DNA of 64,000 nucleotides, from the NCBI GenBank assembly GCA_000169995.1, contig AAZW01000006.1, forward strand, positions 1 to 64,000, given 5' to 3'. A program made the translations under genes and the position numbers. The first letter of the stretch is position 1. Each line of letters starts with the position of its first letter. The notes beneath the pieces were generated by a model, which saw only the letters and a program-made list of their open reading frames with translations, was not told where the DNA came from and ran no database searches. Origin of the DNA: Vibrionales bacterium SWAT-3 (GTDB lineage: Bacteria > Pseudomonadota > Gammaproteobacteria > Enterobacterales > Vibrionaceae). Below, piece after piece: positions 1 through 9,575 of the stretch.

Positions 1-975
1 GCATTGCTGCGATTGAAATAGTGTATTTGTTAATGTTCTTGTTTTGCATGAGCTGACTTGTGTTCTTGATTGTGGGATTGATACTTCTCTCTAACTTAAC
101 CGCCACTTTATTTTTTATCTGAAACCAACATTGGAATCAGGTGTTTGTTTACGAGCGGTCAATGATTCTGAGCGGAATCACTGTGTATTCACATATTGGG
201 ATGAATACGAGTAAGTTAGGACGCTTTGTTTAAATGCCTTTGTCGGCTTGTTAAAGAATTGCGCGATTATAGTTATTTTTATTGTGTTGCCAGCTGTGCA
301 AACTAATATTTTATAAATGATTGGTTGAATGACTATTTCTAAGTAACTAGCAGCATATATTCGATGTATAGCTATAGCATGATTTGATTATTCTGATGTA
401 TTTAGTTAGTCATTTGTCGCTTATTGTTTTTTTGACGCAGCATATGGTCGTACTTTTAATAAGCCCTTAAAATCTAGCGGCATGTTCAAATGACTATATT
501 AGATACTGGGAATATAATCTGGAATTTATCGCTATAAATGCCATTGTACATATTGAAAGTGTGGTGATTAAATAATCTACGTGCTTATGGGGTGGATATT
601 CGGTGGGTAGGGAGCAGAGCGTGCTTCTTAAATTCTTCTATTTAATTATAATTCTTTATCTATTTTTGTTTATTCGAAATTTTTATGTATCTCTATAATG
701 GAATCAATTAGTTAAGTGAGTCCTGAAATACTAAAGAATATTTCCATTGCCCAATGGATCTAGTGAAGCCACCGCGTAAGATGTTGTGCTGATTAATAAA
801 AATAATATGGTTCATTTTAACATGACAAGTCCTCACTTTTAGTTAGATGAATAGGATATTAGATAGACTAAAGGTGTGTAAAGCATTAATAGACAAGAGT
901 TTTTATTGATAAATTCGTCGAGTTAGCCCGGTGTGAGTACTTGAGAAAATATGAGAACGGCCTGAGGCTTCAATT
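1..975. other. AT-rich region without a recognised gene
   Basis: No open frame with coding character, ribosome-binding site or family resemblance could be found on either strand. The stretch is AT-rich with scattered stops. It may hold promoters or an unrecognised small RNA, but nothing in it supports a specific call. Confidence 0.5.
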
Positions 976-1001
976 AAAAAAAAGCCACCCCGCAGGGTGG
1001 C
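976..1001 (-). terminator. Rho-independent terminator
   Basis: The 7-bp stem GCCACCC/GGGTGGC (984-990 with 995-1001) has a CGCA loop. Read on the minus strand it is followed by a run of eight U (976-983). It lies about 230 bp past the EAL-domain gene and is the nearest stop for that transcript. Confidence 0.75.
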
Positions 1002-1234
1002 AAATACAAACGAGAAGAATCATTACAAATGAAAAGCCCTTATTTCATAGTAAAGATATTCTACAAGGTTATGCAGACGGTTGAATATGAACATTATGTT
1101 GTGGATGTTGCAAATTTGTAATTTACAAAGTGTGATATTTGAACGAAAAATGGCCGATATATACACGTTTTGTTTGATCTAGCGCTGATATTTCCGCCGC
1201 TAGTATCTCGTCCTTTTGCTCATTCAGCTCTTTG

Positions 1235-2755
1235 TTATGGGTTCATTTCATTATTCAAAAACTCTTCAAGTGGAATCGGTTTAGCGAACAAGAAGCCCTG
1301 TAGGTAGTTGACGCTTCGCTCTCTTAAATAATCTGCTTGTTGCTCTGTTTCAACGCCTTCAGCGATAACATCTAGAGATAAGTCGTGCGACAAAGTGATC
1401 ATGTTTTGAAGTAGGTGGCCTGTTATTGTGTCAACGCCAATGTCTCGGACAAAGGTTTGGTCAATCTTTAGGTAGTCGAGGTCTACTTTTTGTAAGTTAA
1501 CCAAAGAGGAGTGACCCGTACCAAAGTCATCTATTGCTATCTTGCATCCGAGCGCTTTGATTTTCCCGAAAATATCATCGGTTAAATCGCAGTAGTTTAG
1601 CGCTTCTCTTTCTGTGAGTTCTAGAACTAGAGTAACGTCGTCACAGTCAATAATATCGATAAATTCCTGACACGCCTCCAGCAATGTGCCTTTCGAACAG
1701 TGCTGGGGTGAGATGTTTACACCCACATGGAAACCACTAGGTAGCTTGTCTGTGAAAGGCTTAATTTGCATAGCCGTGAGCCGCATCAATTGATGTGTCA
1801 TAGGTACAATAAGACCAGAGGTTTCAGCCTTAGGAATGAACAGATCTGGTCTCACGATGCCTTGTACTGGGTGTTTCCACCTCAATAGAATCTCTATGCC
1901 TTGTATTGCGCGAGTTTTACTATTCACAATCGGCTGAGCGTACGGGACAAACTCTTTTCTCTCCATTGCACGTTCAATTTCGAGGTATAGATTAGAGGGA
2001 CGCCTTGATAGCCATATAAGATAAAGGGCAAACAGAGTTTGCAGCAGTATGATGGCTACAATGTATTGTTTATCCTTGGCCCAGAATGCCGTTAGCATAT
2101 TAGGGTAAGCAAACCCTGCATGTGCGCTATAAGGAAACTGTTTTGATGACACTTGATGCCAAGAGATGAGTTTTTCTACTGGATTTGTCTTTACGGTCAA
2201 CTCTTTACTATCAAGCCACTTATCACCGACTGCAATAAATGACCGTAACTTGCTGCCTGAAGTGAGCGACTCTCTCAGGTAAAGGCTATCAATCCCACTT
2301 AATGCCGCGTGATCATCCAACGTCGACCTCACCACGATAAGAGGGTGAGAAGTATCAACTTTACTTCCATTAAGCAGCAGTAATTGTCCTGAAGTGTATG
2401 CGGTAGGATCATATTTGGAATTGCCTTCACCCCAAATAGAGGTGCAGAAGATAACATTGTCTTTCGCTAGATTGGCACTTCGTACGTAAGGTATGGTTGC
2501 TACCAGATGTCTAAGGACTAGGGCTTCATCTTCACAGGCATTTGAGTTTAGCAATAGCTTTAAAGCACTCGTATTAGTCTCCTTACCAAACTCAAGAATC
2601 TCATCTACTTCTTGAACAATATTCATTGCTTTTTGGCTTGCTTGCTCATCCAGTGAACGCCCAAAATTGAGATACAAAAAAGTGAGAGCCAAGACGCAAG
2701 GGATAAAAGAAAGGCAGAGTAAATATGTTGGGCTATTTTTTTTGTTTGCAAACAT
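1235..2755 (-). CDS. CSS-motif EAL-domain cyclic-di-GMP phosphodiesterase
   Basis: Predicted inner-membrane enzyme hydrolysing cyclic di-GMP to pGpG. It has an N-terminal membrane segment (about 10-30), then a periplasmic CSS-type sensor domain with the two expected cysteines (C74 in SNAC, C104 in FCTS), a second membrane segment (about 230-250) and a C-terminal EAL domain (about 260-500). The signature reads EIL rather than EAL, but the metal- and substrate-binding landmarks IDDFGTG, YLKIDQ and AEGVE are present, so activity is likely. CSS-EAL proteins of the PdeB/PdeC type respond to periplasmic redox or disulfide state; whether this one does is inference. No GGDEF domain is present. The gene stands alone. 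Confidence 0.9.
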   Translation of the reverse strand: MFANKKNSPTYLLCLSFIPCVLALTFLYLNFGRSLDEQASQKAMNIVQEVDEILEFGKETNTSALKLLLNSNACEDEALVLRHLVATIPYVRSANLAKDNVIFCTSIWGEGNSKYDPTAYTSGQLLLLNGSKVDTSHPLIVVRSTLDDHAALSGIDSLYLRESLTSGSKLRSFIAVGDKWLDSKELTVKTNPVEKLISWHQVSSKQFPYSAHAGFAYPNMLTAFWAKDKQYIVAIILLQTLFALYLIWLSRRPSNLYLEIERAMERKEFVPYAQPIVNSKTRAIQGIEILLRWKHPVQGIVRPDLFIPKAETSGLIVPMTHQLMRLTAMQIKPFTDKLPSGFHVGVNISPQHCSKGTLLEACQEFIDIIDCDDVTLVLELTEREALNYCDLTDDIFGKIKALGCKIAIDDFGTGHSSLVNLQKVDLDYLKIDQTFVRDIGVDTITGHLLQNMITLSHDLSLDVIAEGVETEQQADYLRERSVNYLQGFLFAKPIPLEEFLNNEMNP

Positions 2756-3118
2756 AGAAGGCCTAGTTAATTGAGTCTTTTTTGTTTTTAGAGAAGAGCA
2801 TTTAACGAGATTGGGGTACCCAAGTGTTTCGATATGAATATATAAACATCAGTATAAAGCATAATTTTAATCTTTCACTTAAGATTCGCTGCTGATTCCA
2901 CGTCGTCCATTCTCATTTTTGAGAAATAATTATTAAACACGAAGCATATTGTGAGTGAAAAAATACATATTACCTATTTTATCTGCAAAGATACCTGGTG
3001 TACGTTAGTAACTCTTCATAGAATAATCAGCATTAGGTTAGATTATTTCCCTTACGGAAAATATTAACTATACAGTTTCGATATATCACTATTAATATTA
3101 AGGTTATTTGGCGGCCGT
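2756..3118. other. Intergenic region upstream of the EAL gene
   Basis: AT-rich leader and promoter region of the minus-strand EAL gene and the downstream flank of the split gene that follows. No coding frame, repeat or clear operator was recognised. Confidence 0.5.
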
Positions 3119-3443
3119 CTATAGAGGTGAATCCTCAATGGTAAATGCCCACTTGATACACTTTGGTGTGCAAACAAACCCCAAAGTGTATTTTTTTATC
3201 ATGAATATATAAACGTTTTGTGTTGAATTTTTATTATTTATAGCCGTTATTTCAATCAGTTCTGCCTGTTGAGCTAAGATCTGCTCTTTAGTCTTTTGCA
3301 ATAAAACGTCGCTTAGTTTTGTATCAAATACATTCACTATTTCATCATAACTAAGTTGCTTCCCCTCGATAGAGATAAAGTAAGCTTTATTTCCAACTTC
3401 GTTGATCTCATCGACGTCGTTTTGAGCCAAAAGGCTCATGGCT

Positions 3444-3453
3444 CCGTTATGGG
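3444..3453. repeat. 10-bp target-site duplication of IS copy 1
   Basis: CCGTTATGGG is found immediately left of the element (3444-3453) and again immediately right of it (4688-4697). A perfect 10-bp duplication fits the 8-10 bp made by ISAs1-family transposases and marks an undisturbed insertion. Confidence 0.92.
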
Positions 3454-4687
3454 AAGGGCGCGAATATACTTTGTTAATCTGATGTAAAAAGAACTTTTTC
3501 CCTGTAATCTTTATTCCATGCGGCTTGGTTCATCTTTCTTGGTACAGACAAGTTACCCTCTGATTTTCTAAATAGGTTCTGCACAAAGCGACGACAACAA
3601 GCCATATTCAACGCTGAATCCCCAGCGTAAATTCGCTGCTCGTCTTCTTTGAAAATTACGTCCAACGCCCAGTGCTGCTGATTCTCAATATGCCAATGCT
3701 TTCTTGTTGCCTTTGAGGCTAACTCTAAAGATAAATGGTCTGTGCAAATATAGTACGAGGTTTCATAACTTCCTTTCCCTTTGACACTCCTATCTCTTAC
3801 CACTGCAACAATGCTTTTTACGAGACACCACTTCTGTCTGAGTGCTTCGCTGAAGGCTGCAGGAAGCACGTAAACCTCACGAACCTCTTTTCTACCATGC
3901 CCTTTCTCTTCCGTGATGTATGATTCCTGTTTATCTTCAGGCAAAGCCCAATAGTATTGGAATTGCACATCAATTTCTGCTAATAAACTTGGTTGATTCA
4001 GTTTAACTTGTACTAGGATATCTCCACCTTTATCAACTACTTTATTCAGTGTTTCAACCTGACAATGCAGGGCATCAGCAGTTAATAAACATCCTTTGAT
4101 ATCTAAAGCGTCTAGCATGTTTCTTATTGCTAGCAGCTCCATACCTTTGCCGTCACAAGGTTGGTGTGTGAGAGTCAAACCCTCGTCTACATCAAATGCC
4201 GAAACCATATAGAGGGGGTGCTGTTGTTTGCTTGCTTTTGCCCCTTTTAGAACCTTCCCATCAACACTGATTATAGGCTGAGCATGCTTCTCTCTGTGCA
4301 AATTGACCCAGCCCACCATAGCTTCCAATAGCGTCTCTGGCACAACGGATCTCATGATCGCAGCTATACTATGTCGAGTGGGAAGACCATTTTCGTAGGG
4401 GAAATACTCACGTAACCACTCGATATTTCCTTCACCGAAATCCTTAATCTCTGTCCATTTATTTTGACCACAAATCATGGCTGTTATGACCACGAAAGCG
4501 ACTTCCATAACAGGATAAACTTGATTGATGTGCGAACGGGTATCTTTCACTTTTTTAAGTTGCTCAATGATAATCATGTGCGAATTTCTCATGTTTTTTT
4601 ACTTCATGATCAGATCGTGATTATCTAAAAAAGTTCCCTGTAAAATAAATCCATTATTTTCAATGGTTAAAGTTCGATCCCGCCCTT
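3454..4687 (-). mobile_element. ISAs1-family insertion sequence, copy 1 (1,234 bp)
   Basis: The ends are AAGGGCGCGAAT and, inverted, AAGGGCGGGATC, giving short imperfect terminal inverted repeats that share AAGGGCG. One transposase gene fills the element. Perfect 10-bp duplications flank it. A second copy of identical length lies at 60129-61362 in the same orientation; the two transposases differ at only two residues, so the copies separated recently. Confidence 0.93.
3474..4592 (-). CDS. ISAs1-family DDE transposase
   Basis: Full-length 372-residue transposase that catalyses movement of the surrounding element. Landmarks of the family are visible: ISVDGKVLKG (first catalytic Asp, about residue 110), LLTADALHCQ (second Asp, about 170) and the C-terminal HWHIENQQHWALDV followed by FKEDEQRI (catalytic Glu). 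It differs from the copy at 60149-61267 by Ser versus Asn in RH(S/N)IAAI and Tyr versus Asp in VQFQ(Y/D)YW. The frame is intact, so the element could still be active. The start may be the first Met or the Met at residue 6. Confidence 0.95.
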   Translation of the reverse strand: MRNSHMIIIEQLKKVKDTRSHINQVYPVMEVAFVVITAMICGQNKWTEIKDFGEGNIEWLREYFPYENGLPTRHSIAAIMRSVVPETLLEAMVGWVNLHREKHAQPIISVDGKVLKGAKASKQQHPLYMVSAFDVDEGLTLTHQPCDGKGMELLAIRNMLDALDIKGCLLTADALHCQVETLNKVVDKGGDILVQVKLNQPSLLAEIDVQFQYYWALPEDKQESYITEEKGHGRKEVREVYVLPAAFSEALRQKWCLVKSIVAVVRDRSVKGKGSYETSYYICTDHLSLELASKATRKHWHIENQQHWALDVIFKEDEQRIYAGDSALNMACCRRFVQNLFRKSEGNLSVPRKMNQAAWNKDYREKVLFTSD

Positions 4688-5200
4688 CCGTTATGGGTAC
4701 CAGCAATCTTCCATATGAAGCCTTCTGGCGCTGTTAGTATTTGACCGTAGGTCGTACATTTTATATCGGACAGCTCAGAAATTAGGCCTGGCATTCCGGT
4801 GACCATATCATCGGGACCATCTTTACAGGGTATCTGAAACTCTGCATTAACTAGATCGACCAATTGAGCGGCGTGTAATGGTGCTGTGAGCCCCATCAAG
4901 GCAATGCTTAATATCATCTGCTTAAACATTTCAACTTCTCTTAATTGTTTTGTTTAAATAGGGCGTGCCCAAGGCCAAGTATTAATCAAAAATTGATTAC
5001 TTCAAGTGTGGTGCACTTGATGCAATTATGCAAAAAGCAGGGGAAAGTTTGAGTTCAATTCAATAGGTATAAGCGGTGCTGAATCATCTAGATGAACTCA
5101 CGCTAAAAACAGGCAGTAGAGCTGTATCTGGGTTTTTTAAGAATTAGAACATTGGGTTAAGCTGAGTGCGGTAGGAATCTGTTTTGTAAGGCTAGAAAAT

Positions 5201-5230
5201 ATTAAGACCTCAACTCTGAGAGGTCTTAAT
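5201..5230 (-). terminator. Terminator-like 11-bp hairpin
   Basis: A perfect 11-bp stem ATTAAGACCTC/GAGGTCTTAAT (5201-5211 with 5220-5230) begins ten bases after the stop codon of the YcxB-like gene. The minus-strand trailer is U-rich (AATATTTTC), so it probably ends that transcript. Confidence 0.7.
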
Positions 5231-5239
5231 ACACTTATG

Positions 5240-5734
5240 TTAGTTAGCTTTTGATGCTTTATGTTGCTCAACCATGAAAGTAATCGCGTCATCACTTAGG
5301 CACGACTGACTCACGTATTGGCGCTGCTTCCCAATATGAATGATAAAGCCGAGGTCAGTTTCCTCAAGCTCGTCGATCTGGCTCCACTTAATTGTGTTGG
5401 TGGTCTTATAGTTTTTGTAACTTACGCCATCTAAGTCACCTTTGAACACTACTTTGCTGCCAGCGCCAGAGCTGATTCTTTGTCGCCACAACCACCAGGT
5501 TCGCTTGCAATACACGCTGAACGCTTCAATAACACTCAATACAATGAAGAACCAACCAACATAGCCGCTCGGTAATAGTTCAAACTCAAGTAGAACCCAA
5601 CCAAAAAGAAGGAACAAAAACGCCTTCAAATACGCTTTTGGGAATTGAGTTGGGACGCTCGTTTGGTCATAGCACTCAGCAAAGAAAGCTTTGTCGAGGG
5701 TGTACTCTGTGGTGAAACCGGAATCTTTAGACAT
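5240..5734 (-). CDS. YcxB-like membrane protein
   Basis: Predicted 164-residue membrane protein. Two closely spaced hydrophobic segments (about 33-50 and 57-75) are followed by a cytoplasmic beta-rich domain with the pattern GSKVVFKGDLDGVSYKN..TNTIKWSQIDELEET, then FIIHIGKQRQYVSQS. This matches the YcxB-like C-terminal domain, where a membrane hairpin precedes a small PH-like fold. The molecular function of the family is unknown. It is a single gene with its own terminator. The family call rests on the domain pattern only. Confidence 0.7.
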   Translation of the reverse strand: MSKDSGFTTEYTLDKAFFAECYDQTSVPTQFPKAYLKAFLFLLFGWVLLEFELLPSGYVGWFFIVLSVIEAFSVYCKRTWWLWRQRISSGAGSKVVFKGDLDGVSYKNYKTTNTIKWSQIDELEETDLGFIIHIGKQRQYVSQSCLSDDAITFMVEQHKASKAN

Positions 5735-5945
5735 GTATGGCTACTTTAAGGTTCTCTGTAAATGGACTTTCAGTGGGCAGGTGTCCCACGCAGCAATTTA
5801 GCAACTTGATTATTGTATCGCTTCTCACCGCTTTTATTTAGAGATTTTGGCTCTGTTTTGTAAATCGATGATACTGAAAACGGTATTCATACTATTAGCG
5901 ATGCAACGTTTGAATAAACTTAAAGGGTGTTTATGCAGCGAAGTA

Positions 5946-5972
5946 AAAAGACCTCTGGCTAAGAGGTCTTTT
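5946..5972 (-). terminator. Rho-independent terminator
   Basis: Stem AAAAGACCTCT/AGAGGTCTTTT (5946-5956 with 5962-5972) with a GGCTA loop, U-rich on both strands. It follows the NicO-type transporter gene and closes the DUF1007-NicO operon. Confidence 0.8.
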
Positions 5973-6022
5973 GTCTGTGGAAGTGTTACGTAGTTTCTAA
6001 CAGTGTTAGAGCGACCCTATAG

Positions 6023-7135
6023 TTACATAGTAAACACAGGTGACATTCCGCTGTCTTGCCCACTCATTAGTAACAAGCCAATTAAGACAAGTAAAACACC
6101 ACCAAACAGTTGTAAATAATGCCCCGCGGCCTTCAGTGACGCACTGTTCTTCTTGTTACCTGCTTCCAAATAGCGTTTTACCAAGTTCTTGCCAGTTAGT
6201 GTCATTATGGCAATCATCGAGGTTGTGAACGCGGTGCCTATCGCCATCGCAAAGGCACTGACAACCCCCATCCAATATAAGCCAACCATGTTTGCGAAAA
6301 GCAGAACCATAATCGCACCTGTACATGGCCTTACGCCAATCGTAACGATGATTCCTGCATATTCACGAAGTGTTGAAGCTTTGTTTATCGCGTCTGCATC
6401 AGCAACATGCTGGTGGCCGCATCCACAATCCGTATGGGAATGCTCTGCATGAGTGTGGTTAACATTAGGCTGTGTCGTCGTTTGTAATACACTTGCTGAA
6501 CCCAACATTGGAGCATTAGCCGAAAGAGGCGTACCAAGTGCCATTGGTGAATGAGCGCTCATCGGTGAGCTTGTATCTGTCACAAGCGCAGTGATGGCTC
6601 TTACTTTCAATTTTGGTCTGCGGATTGAACGGTAGATGTTTCTTAGTGCTTTCCAGCAGATCAACGCACCAACCACTGCAACTAAAGCAAAGCTTAACGA
6701 AACAAACATGTTTGCTTTGTCGTTCACCATTCGCATAGAAGCGCTAAAGCCCCATAGCAAGACGCTTACTAATAGGATCGCGACCAATGCTTGTAAAAAT
6801 GCAGAAACAACCGTGAGCACTAAACTAGCTTTTGCTTTTGTTGGGTGGGTAGCTAAGTAGGTTGAGACGATGACCTTGCCGTGCCCCGGGCCAAGTGAGT
6901 GCAGCATACCGTAGATAAAACTGAACCCGATAAGGTAGCTGCCCGCGCCCCAAGGGTTAGACTTCGCCTCGTAGAGGAGGTCAGCAAGCTCTGAATTAAC
7001 TTCTCTTTGCCATTGAATGCTGGATATGACTAGTGATGGCCACATAACCCACAGCTGGTATGCACCTACCGCAACAAGTACTAAGGCTGCAATGCCCATA
7101 AGGTAGTACTTTGTTTTTAATTGATTTTTCTGCAT
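6023..7135 (-). CDS. NicO/RcnA-family metal-ion transporter with His-rich loop
   Basis: Integral inner-membrane protein with about six to seven hydrophobic segments. The first half contains LHSLGPGHGKVIVSTYLATH, a hallmark of the NicO/RcnA (nickel/cobalt) family with metal-ligand histidines. The second half contains GVRPCTGAI. Between them is a long low-complexity Ala/Ser/Pro/Thr loop that ends in a metal-binding stretch rich in His and Cys (HTHAEHSHTDCGCGHQH). The start at 7135 (MQKNQ) is preceded by AAAGGTG; a GTG nine bases upstream is possible. It is the second gene behind the DUF1007 gene, and that operon has a Zur-type box. I therefore favour zinc over nickel or cobalt as substrate, which is inference. 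Confidence 0.85.
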   Translation of the reverse strand: MQKNQLKTKYYLMGIAALVLVAVGAYQLWVMWPSLVISSIQWQREVNSELADLLYEAKSNPWGAGSYLIGFSFIYGMLHSLGPGHGKVIVSTYLATHPTKAKASLVLTVVSAFLQALVAILLVSVLLWGFSASMRMVNDKANMFVSLSFALVAVVGALICWKALRNIYRSIRRPKLKVRAITALVTDTSSPMSAHSPMALGTPLSANAPMLGSASVLQTTTQPNVNHTHAEHSHTDCGCGHQHVADADAINKASTLREYAGIIVTIGVRPCTGAIMVLLFANMVGLYWMGVVSAFAMAIGTAFTTSMIAIMTLTGKNLVKRYLEAGNKKNSASLKAAGHYLQLFGGVLLVLIGLLLMSGQDSGMSPVFTM

Positions 7136-7240
7136 TAAAAGCACCTTTATCAGAAATCGTTTTCTCGATGATTGGAGAGACTGAACGAGAACAGACGCTT
7201 AATTGTTGAAACGCCTAATCGAAAAAGTAAACCGTCTTGG

Positions 7241-7963
7241 TTAAGCACCAGGAACCGCGGCACAATGAAGCACGACCGACTGAGTGAATAGCTGACCTAA
7301 TGTGTTGTCTGGGTCGGCATCGGCAGGTAAAGACATCGCATAACTCATTTGCTCAGGCGCTGGGTTCGGCTCGATAATTTCTAACTTACATTGTCTTGCG
7401 AGCTCTGGAGATAACGTCACGTCTTCATTAGCGATCCATGACATATCGACAAAGTAGCTCGGATCAAAAATCAACATGCGAAGCGAATCACGTGTTACCG
7501 GTTTTGGCTTTGAAAGTGGTAGGTCGAATGTGAGAACCATTTTGGCTTTATCACGCTCGAATTTGGCATGTTCAGCAACCTGATATTTAATTGGCTCCTC
7601 ACCATCGTAGAAATAGGTGAAGTAGTGTTCGTACATCATGTTTTCGATTACTGAGGCCGCAAGGTTCTTGAACGTCTCTTCCTCTTTTTCTGGAGAAACG
7701 TCTTCGCCATCCAGCATATACATAGAGGTCATGGCGTCAAAAGACCACTCCATTGAGAATCCGGTGATCATGCCATTCTCGCCCTCAATGTGAGTTTTCA
7801 TTTCGATCCAAGAGTGGGGATGTGCATGTAGCTGAGGAGCAAAAGTCAGTATTGCTAACCCAAGTGGTAAATGCCTAACAGAGCGTAATTGCGTTGAGAA
7901 ACGACATAGATATCGTGAGGAAAGGCAGCTGAGCACCTTGGTTAGATTAAATAGCTGTTTCAT
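7241..7963 (-). CDS. DUF1007 periplasmic protein of a metal-transport operon
   Basis: Exported 240-residue protein. A long basic leader precedes the hydrophobic core LPLGLAILTFAPQLHA, and the mature protein begins with HPHSWIEM, a His-rich N-terminus typical of DUF1007 proteins. These are commonly encoded beside NicO transporters and are thought to pass metal to or from them in the periplasm. The stop is about 105 bp before the NicO start, on the same strand. A perfect Zur-type operator lies 26 bp upstream of this start, so the pair is probably induced by zinc shortage. Confidence 0.85.
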   Translation of the reverse strand: MKQLFNLTKVLSCLSSRYLCRFSTQLRSVRHLPLGLAILTFAPQLHAHPHSWIEMKTHIEGENGMITGFSMEWSFDAMTSMYMLDGEDVSPEKEEETFKNLAASVIENMMYEHYFTYFYDGEEPIKYQVAEHAKFERDKAKMVLTFDLPLSKPKPVTRDSLRMLIFDPSYFVDMSWIANEDVTLSPELARQCKLEIIEPNPAPEQMSYAMSLPADADPDNTLGQLFTQSVVLHCAAVPGA

Positions 7964-7988
7964 GAGACATAATAGTAAATTGACTTAA

Positions 7989-8003
7989 TGTTATACTATA
8001 ACA
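7989..8003. promoter_or_regulatory. Putative Zur box (perfect 7-1-7 palindrome)
   Basis: TGTTATACTATAACA is a perfect inverted repeat TGTTATA-N-TATAACA, the core of the gammaproteobacterial Zur operator. It lies 26 bp before the DUF1007 start and about 150 bp before the divergent sphingomyelinase gene. It is well placed to repress the metal operon and could also affect the toxin gene. Confidence 0.8.
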
Positions 8004-8153
8004 ATTGCTAGTACTGTTCACATCAAATTTGTGTCAATCATCCATTCACTTGTAACAATGTACAGCAAGTGTCGATCGTTATTTTTTATGAGCCCCCCAT
8101 ACTCAAAGTCGTCAAATTACTCAGTGTTGAGTTATCTCTATTTTGTATTCACT

Positions 8154-9500
8154 ATGAAACTGAGCTCTAATAATTTTTGGAGTGCGACATACAAAAGAGT
8201 GCCTGAAGTGAAGACCACCAAATTGATAAGTGCGACATTATTATGTTTGTTGTTTTTCTGTAGCGTTATCAAAGCAGAGACGAACATACGTATTTTGAAT
8301 AACACCCGAGAGGATCTTAGCTTATTTATATCCGGAGACGAGCAAGTTATCACCTCAACCGGCGTTAACCATATTAGGCCCTATAGCTATGCTAAGGTTG
8401 CTAACCTGAGTCGGTATGGTGGTATAGAAGCAGTCAAAGACTACTATTTTTTCATATTCCTAGGCTACGAATATCTCACTCCAGTAGTGAGGCTAAAAGG
8501 AACTGTGTGGGGGTCAGATATGTCTTTTACCCTTGTTGACCCTGAAACCACACATATCGGAGACTTATACCGTGATCGAGCTATTCATGGAACGAATAAA
8601 GGGGATTACCGGTACTATTATAAGGCTGATTACACCGGGGGATATGATGATATAACGTTTGTTATAAGTGAAGAACCAACGACTCCACCATCTGATGCGA
8701 ATAGCATCAATATCCTGACTTATAACGTATGGCTGCTCCCTTATATTGGAGAGTATATGAATGATAGAGATATACGAATTGCTGAAGCGGTCAAGAGTCA
8801 TGACGTGGTTTTTATGCAGGAGGTGTTCAGGCGAGAAAATGAACTACGTTTAAATGCGGACATGCGCCTCCACTTTCAGTATGTCAGTCATAAACTCGAT
8901 GGTGGTGGCAGTAATACCTACGATGGAGGTGTTATTACTTACAGTAAATATCCCATTGTTGAACAGGCACAACATGTCTTTGATAACTGTCGGGGAACCG
9001 ATTGTGCGGCAGATAAAGGTGTGCTCTATACCAAGATAATAAAAGACAGTCGCCCATATCACTTGTTTAACCTGCATCTAGGGTCTTGGAACTCTCGTGA
9101 GCACCGGAATATAAGAATGCGGCAGGTCGGTGAAATACTCGCCTTTGTGGAACAATTAGGTTTACCGGAGAACGAACCTGTTATCTTCGGTGGTGATTTC
9201 AATATCGCCAAGCACAAGTTTCCACTAGACTTCACTCAAATGCTTAGAGTGTTGGATTTACAAGAGCCGCCTTTAAAAGGTTCATTAGCCCACAGTTACG
9301 ATCCTCTTGTGAATCAAAACTTATCTGATAGTGATCAATCAGCCCAAGAACGGTTAGATTATTTGTTGTATTCAAATAATGGTAGCGTGGTGGCGAGTTC
9401 CAGCAAAATTGAGGTGTTACGCAATTTTGACGATGACATGTGGGGTGTGTGGGATTTATCTGACCACCTAGCGGTAAGTGCACGCTTTGAAGTGCCTTAG
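8154..9500 (+). CDS. Secreted sphingomyelin phosphodiesterase (neutral sphingomyelinase family)
   Basis: Predicted exported enzyme of the endonuclease/exonuclease/phosphatase fold that cleaves sphingomyelin to ceramide and phosphocholine, a host-membrane-damaging activity in vibrios. The catalytic landmarks are in order: LTYNVWLLP (metal site Asn), VVFMQEVF (metal-ligand Glu), LHLGSWNSREHRNIR, IFGGDFNIAK (Asp/Asn pair) and LSDHLAVSARF at the C-terminus (Asp-His pair). The start is uncertain. ATG at 8154 gives a basic n-region and signal sequence ending FFCSVIKAE; a GTG at 8031 and other in-frame starts are possible. About 130 residues between signal and catalytic domain form an N-terminal beta-type extension seen in some bacterial sphingomyelinases. 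It is divergent from the Zur-box operon. Confidence 0.85.
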   Translation: MKLSSNNFWSATYKRVPEVKTTKLISATLLCLLFFCSVIKAETNIRILNNTREDLSLFISGDEQVITSTGVNHIRPYSYAKVANLSRYGGIEAVKDYYFFIFLGYEYLTPVVRLKGTVWGSDMSFTLVDPETTHIGDLYRDRAIHGTNKGDYRYYYKADYTGGYDDITFVISEEPTTPPSDANSINILTYNVWLLPYIGEYMNDRDIRIAEAVKSHDVVFMQEVFRRENELRLNADMRLHFQYVSHKLDGGGSNTYDGGVITYSKYPIVEQAQHVFDNCRGTDCAADKGVLYTKIIKDSRPYHLFNLHLGSWNSREHRNIRMRQVGEILAFVEQLGLPENEPVIFGGDFNIAKHKFPLDFTQMLRVLDLQEPPLKGSLAHSYDPLVNQNLSDSDQSAQERLDYLLYSNNGSVVASSSKIEVLRNFDDDMWGVWDLSDHLAVSARFEVP

Positions 9501-9526
9501 GGGGTCTGATACCTTAGCGGCCTGAA

Positions 9527-9550
9527 AGTGCCCCGAAATGATAGGGCACT
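9527..9550 (+). terminator. Probable terminator hairpin
   Basis: AGTGCCC/GGGCACT (9527-9533 with 9544-9550) sits between the converging sphingomyelinase and HbpS-like genes. The U-tract is weak on both strands, so termination efficiency is uncertain. Confidence 0.5.
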
Positions 9551-9575
9551 GTTCATATGAGCAATTATTATATTT

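Larger units (their letters stand above)
3119..4929 (-). pseudogene. Secreted hypothetical protein gene split by an ISAs1-type insertion
   Basis: The 5' part (4929 to about 4688) encodes a signal peptide (MFKQMILSIALMGL..LHA) and about 80 residues ending IWKIAGTHNG, where the frame runs into the IS and stops after a few foreign residues. The 3' part (3443 to 3119) begins AMSLLAQNDV and ends FTIEDSPL. Removing the IS and one copy of the 10-bp target duplication joins the two in frame as THNG-AMSLL, giving one protein of about 187 residues with no internal stop. The mature part has four cysteines (two before and two after the insertion point), compatible with an exported disulfide protein. The family is not recognised. 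The split is read directly from sequence. Confidence 0.85.

Noticed and set aside
1..1234. Possible coding or RNA gene at the window start
   Set aside because: Only a terminator could be supported; all frames are short and stop-rich.
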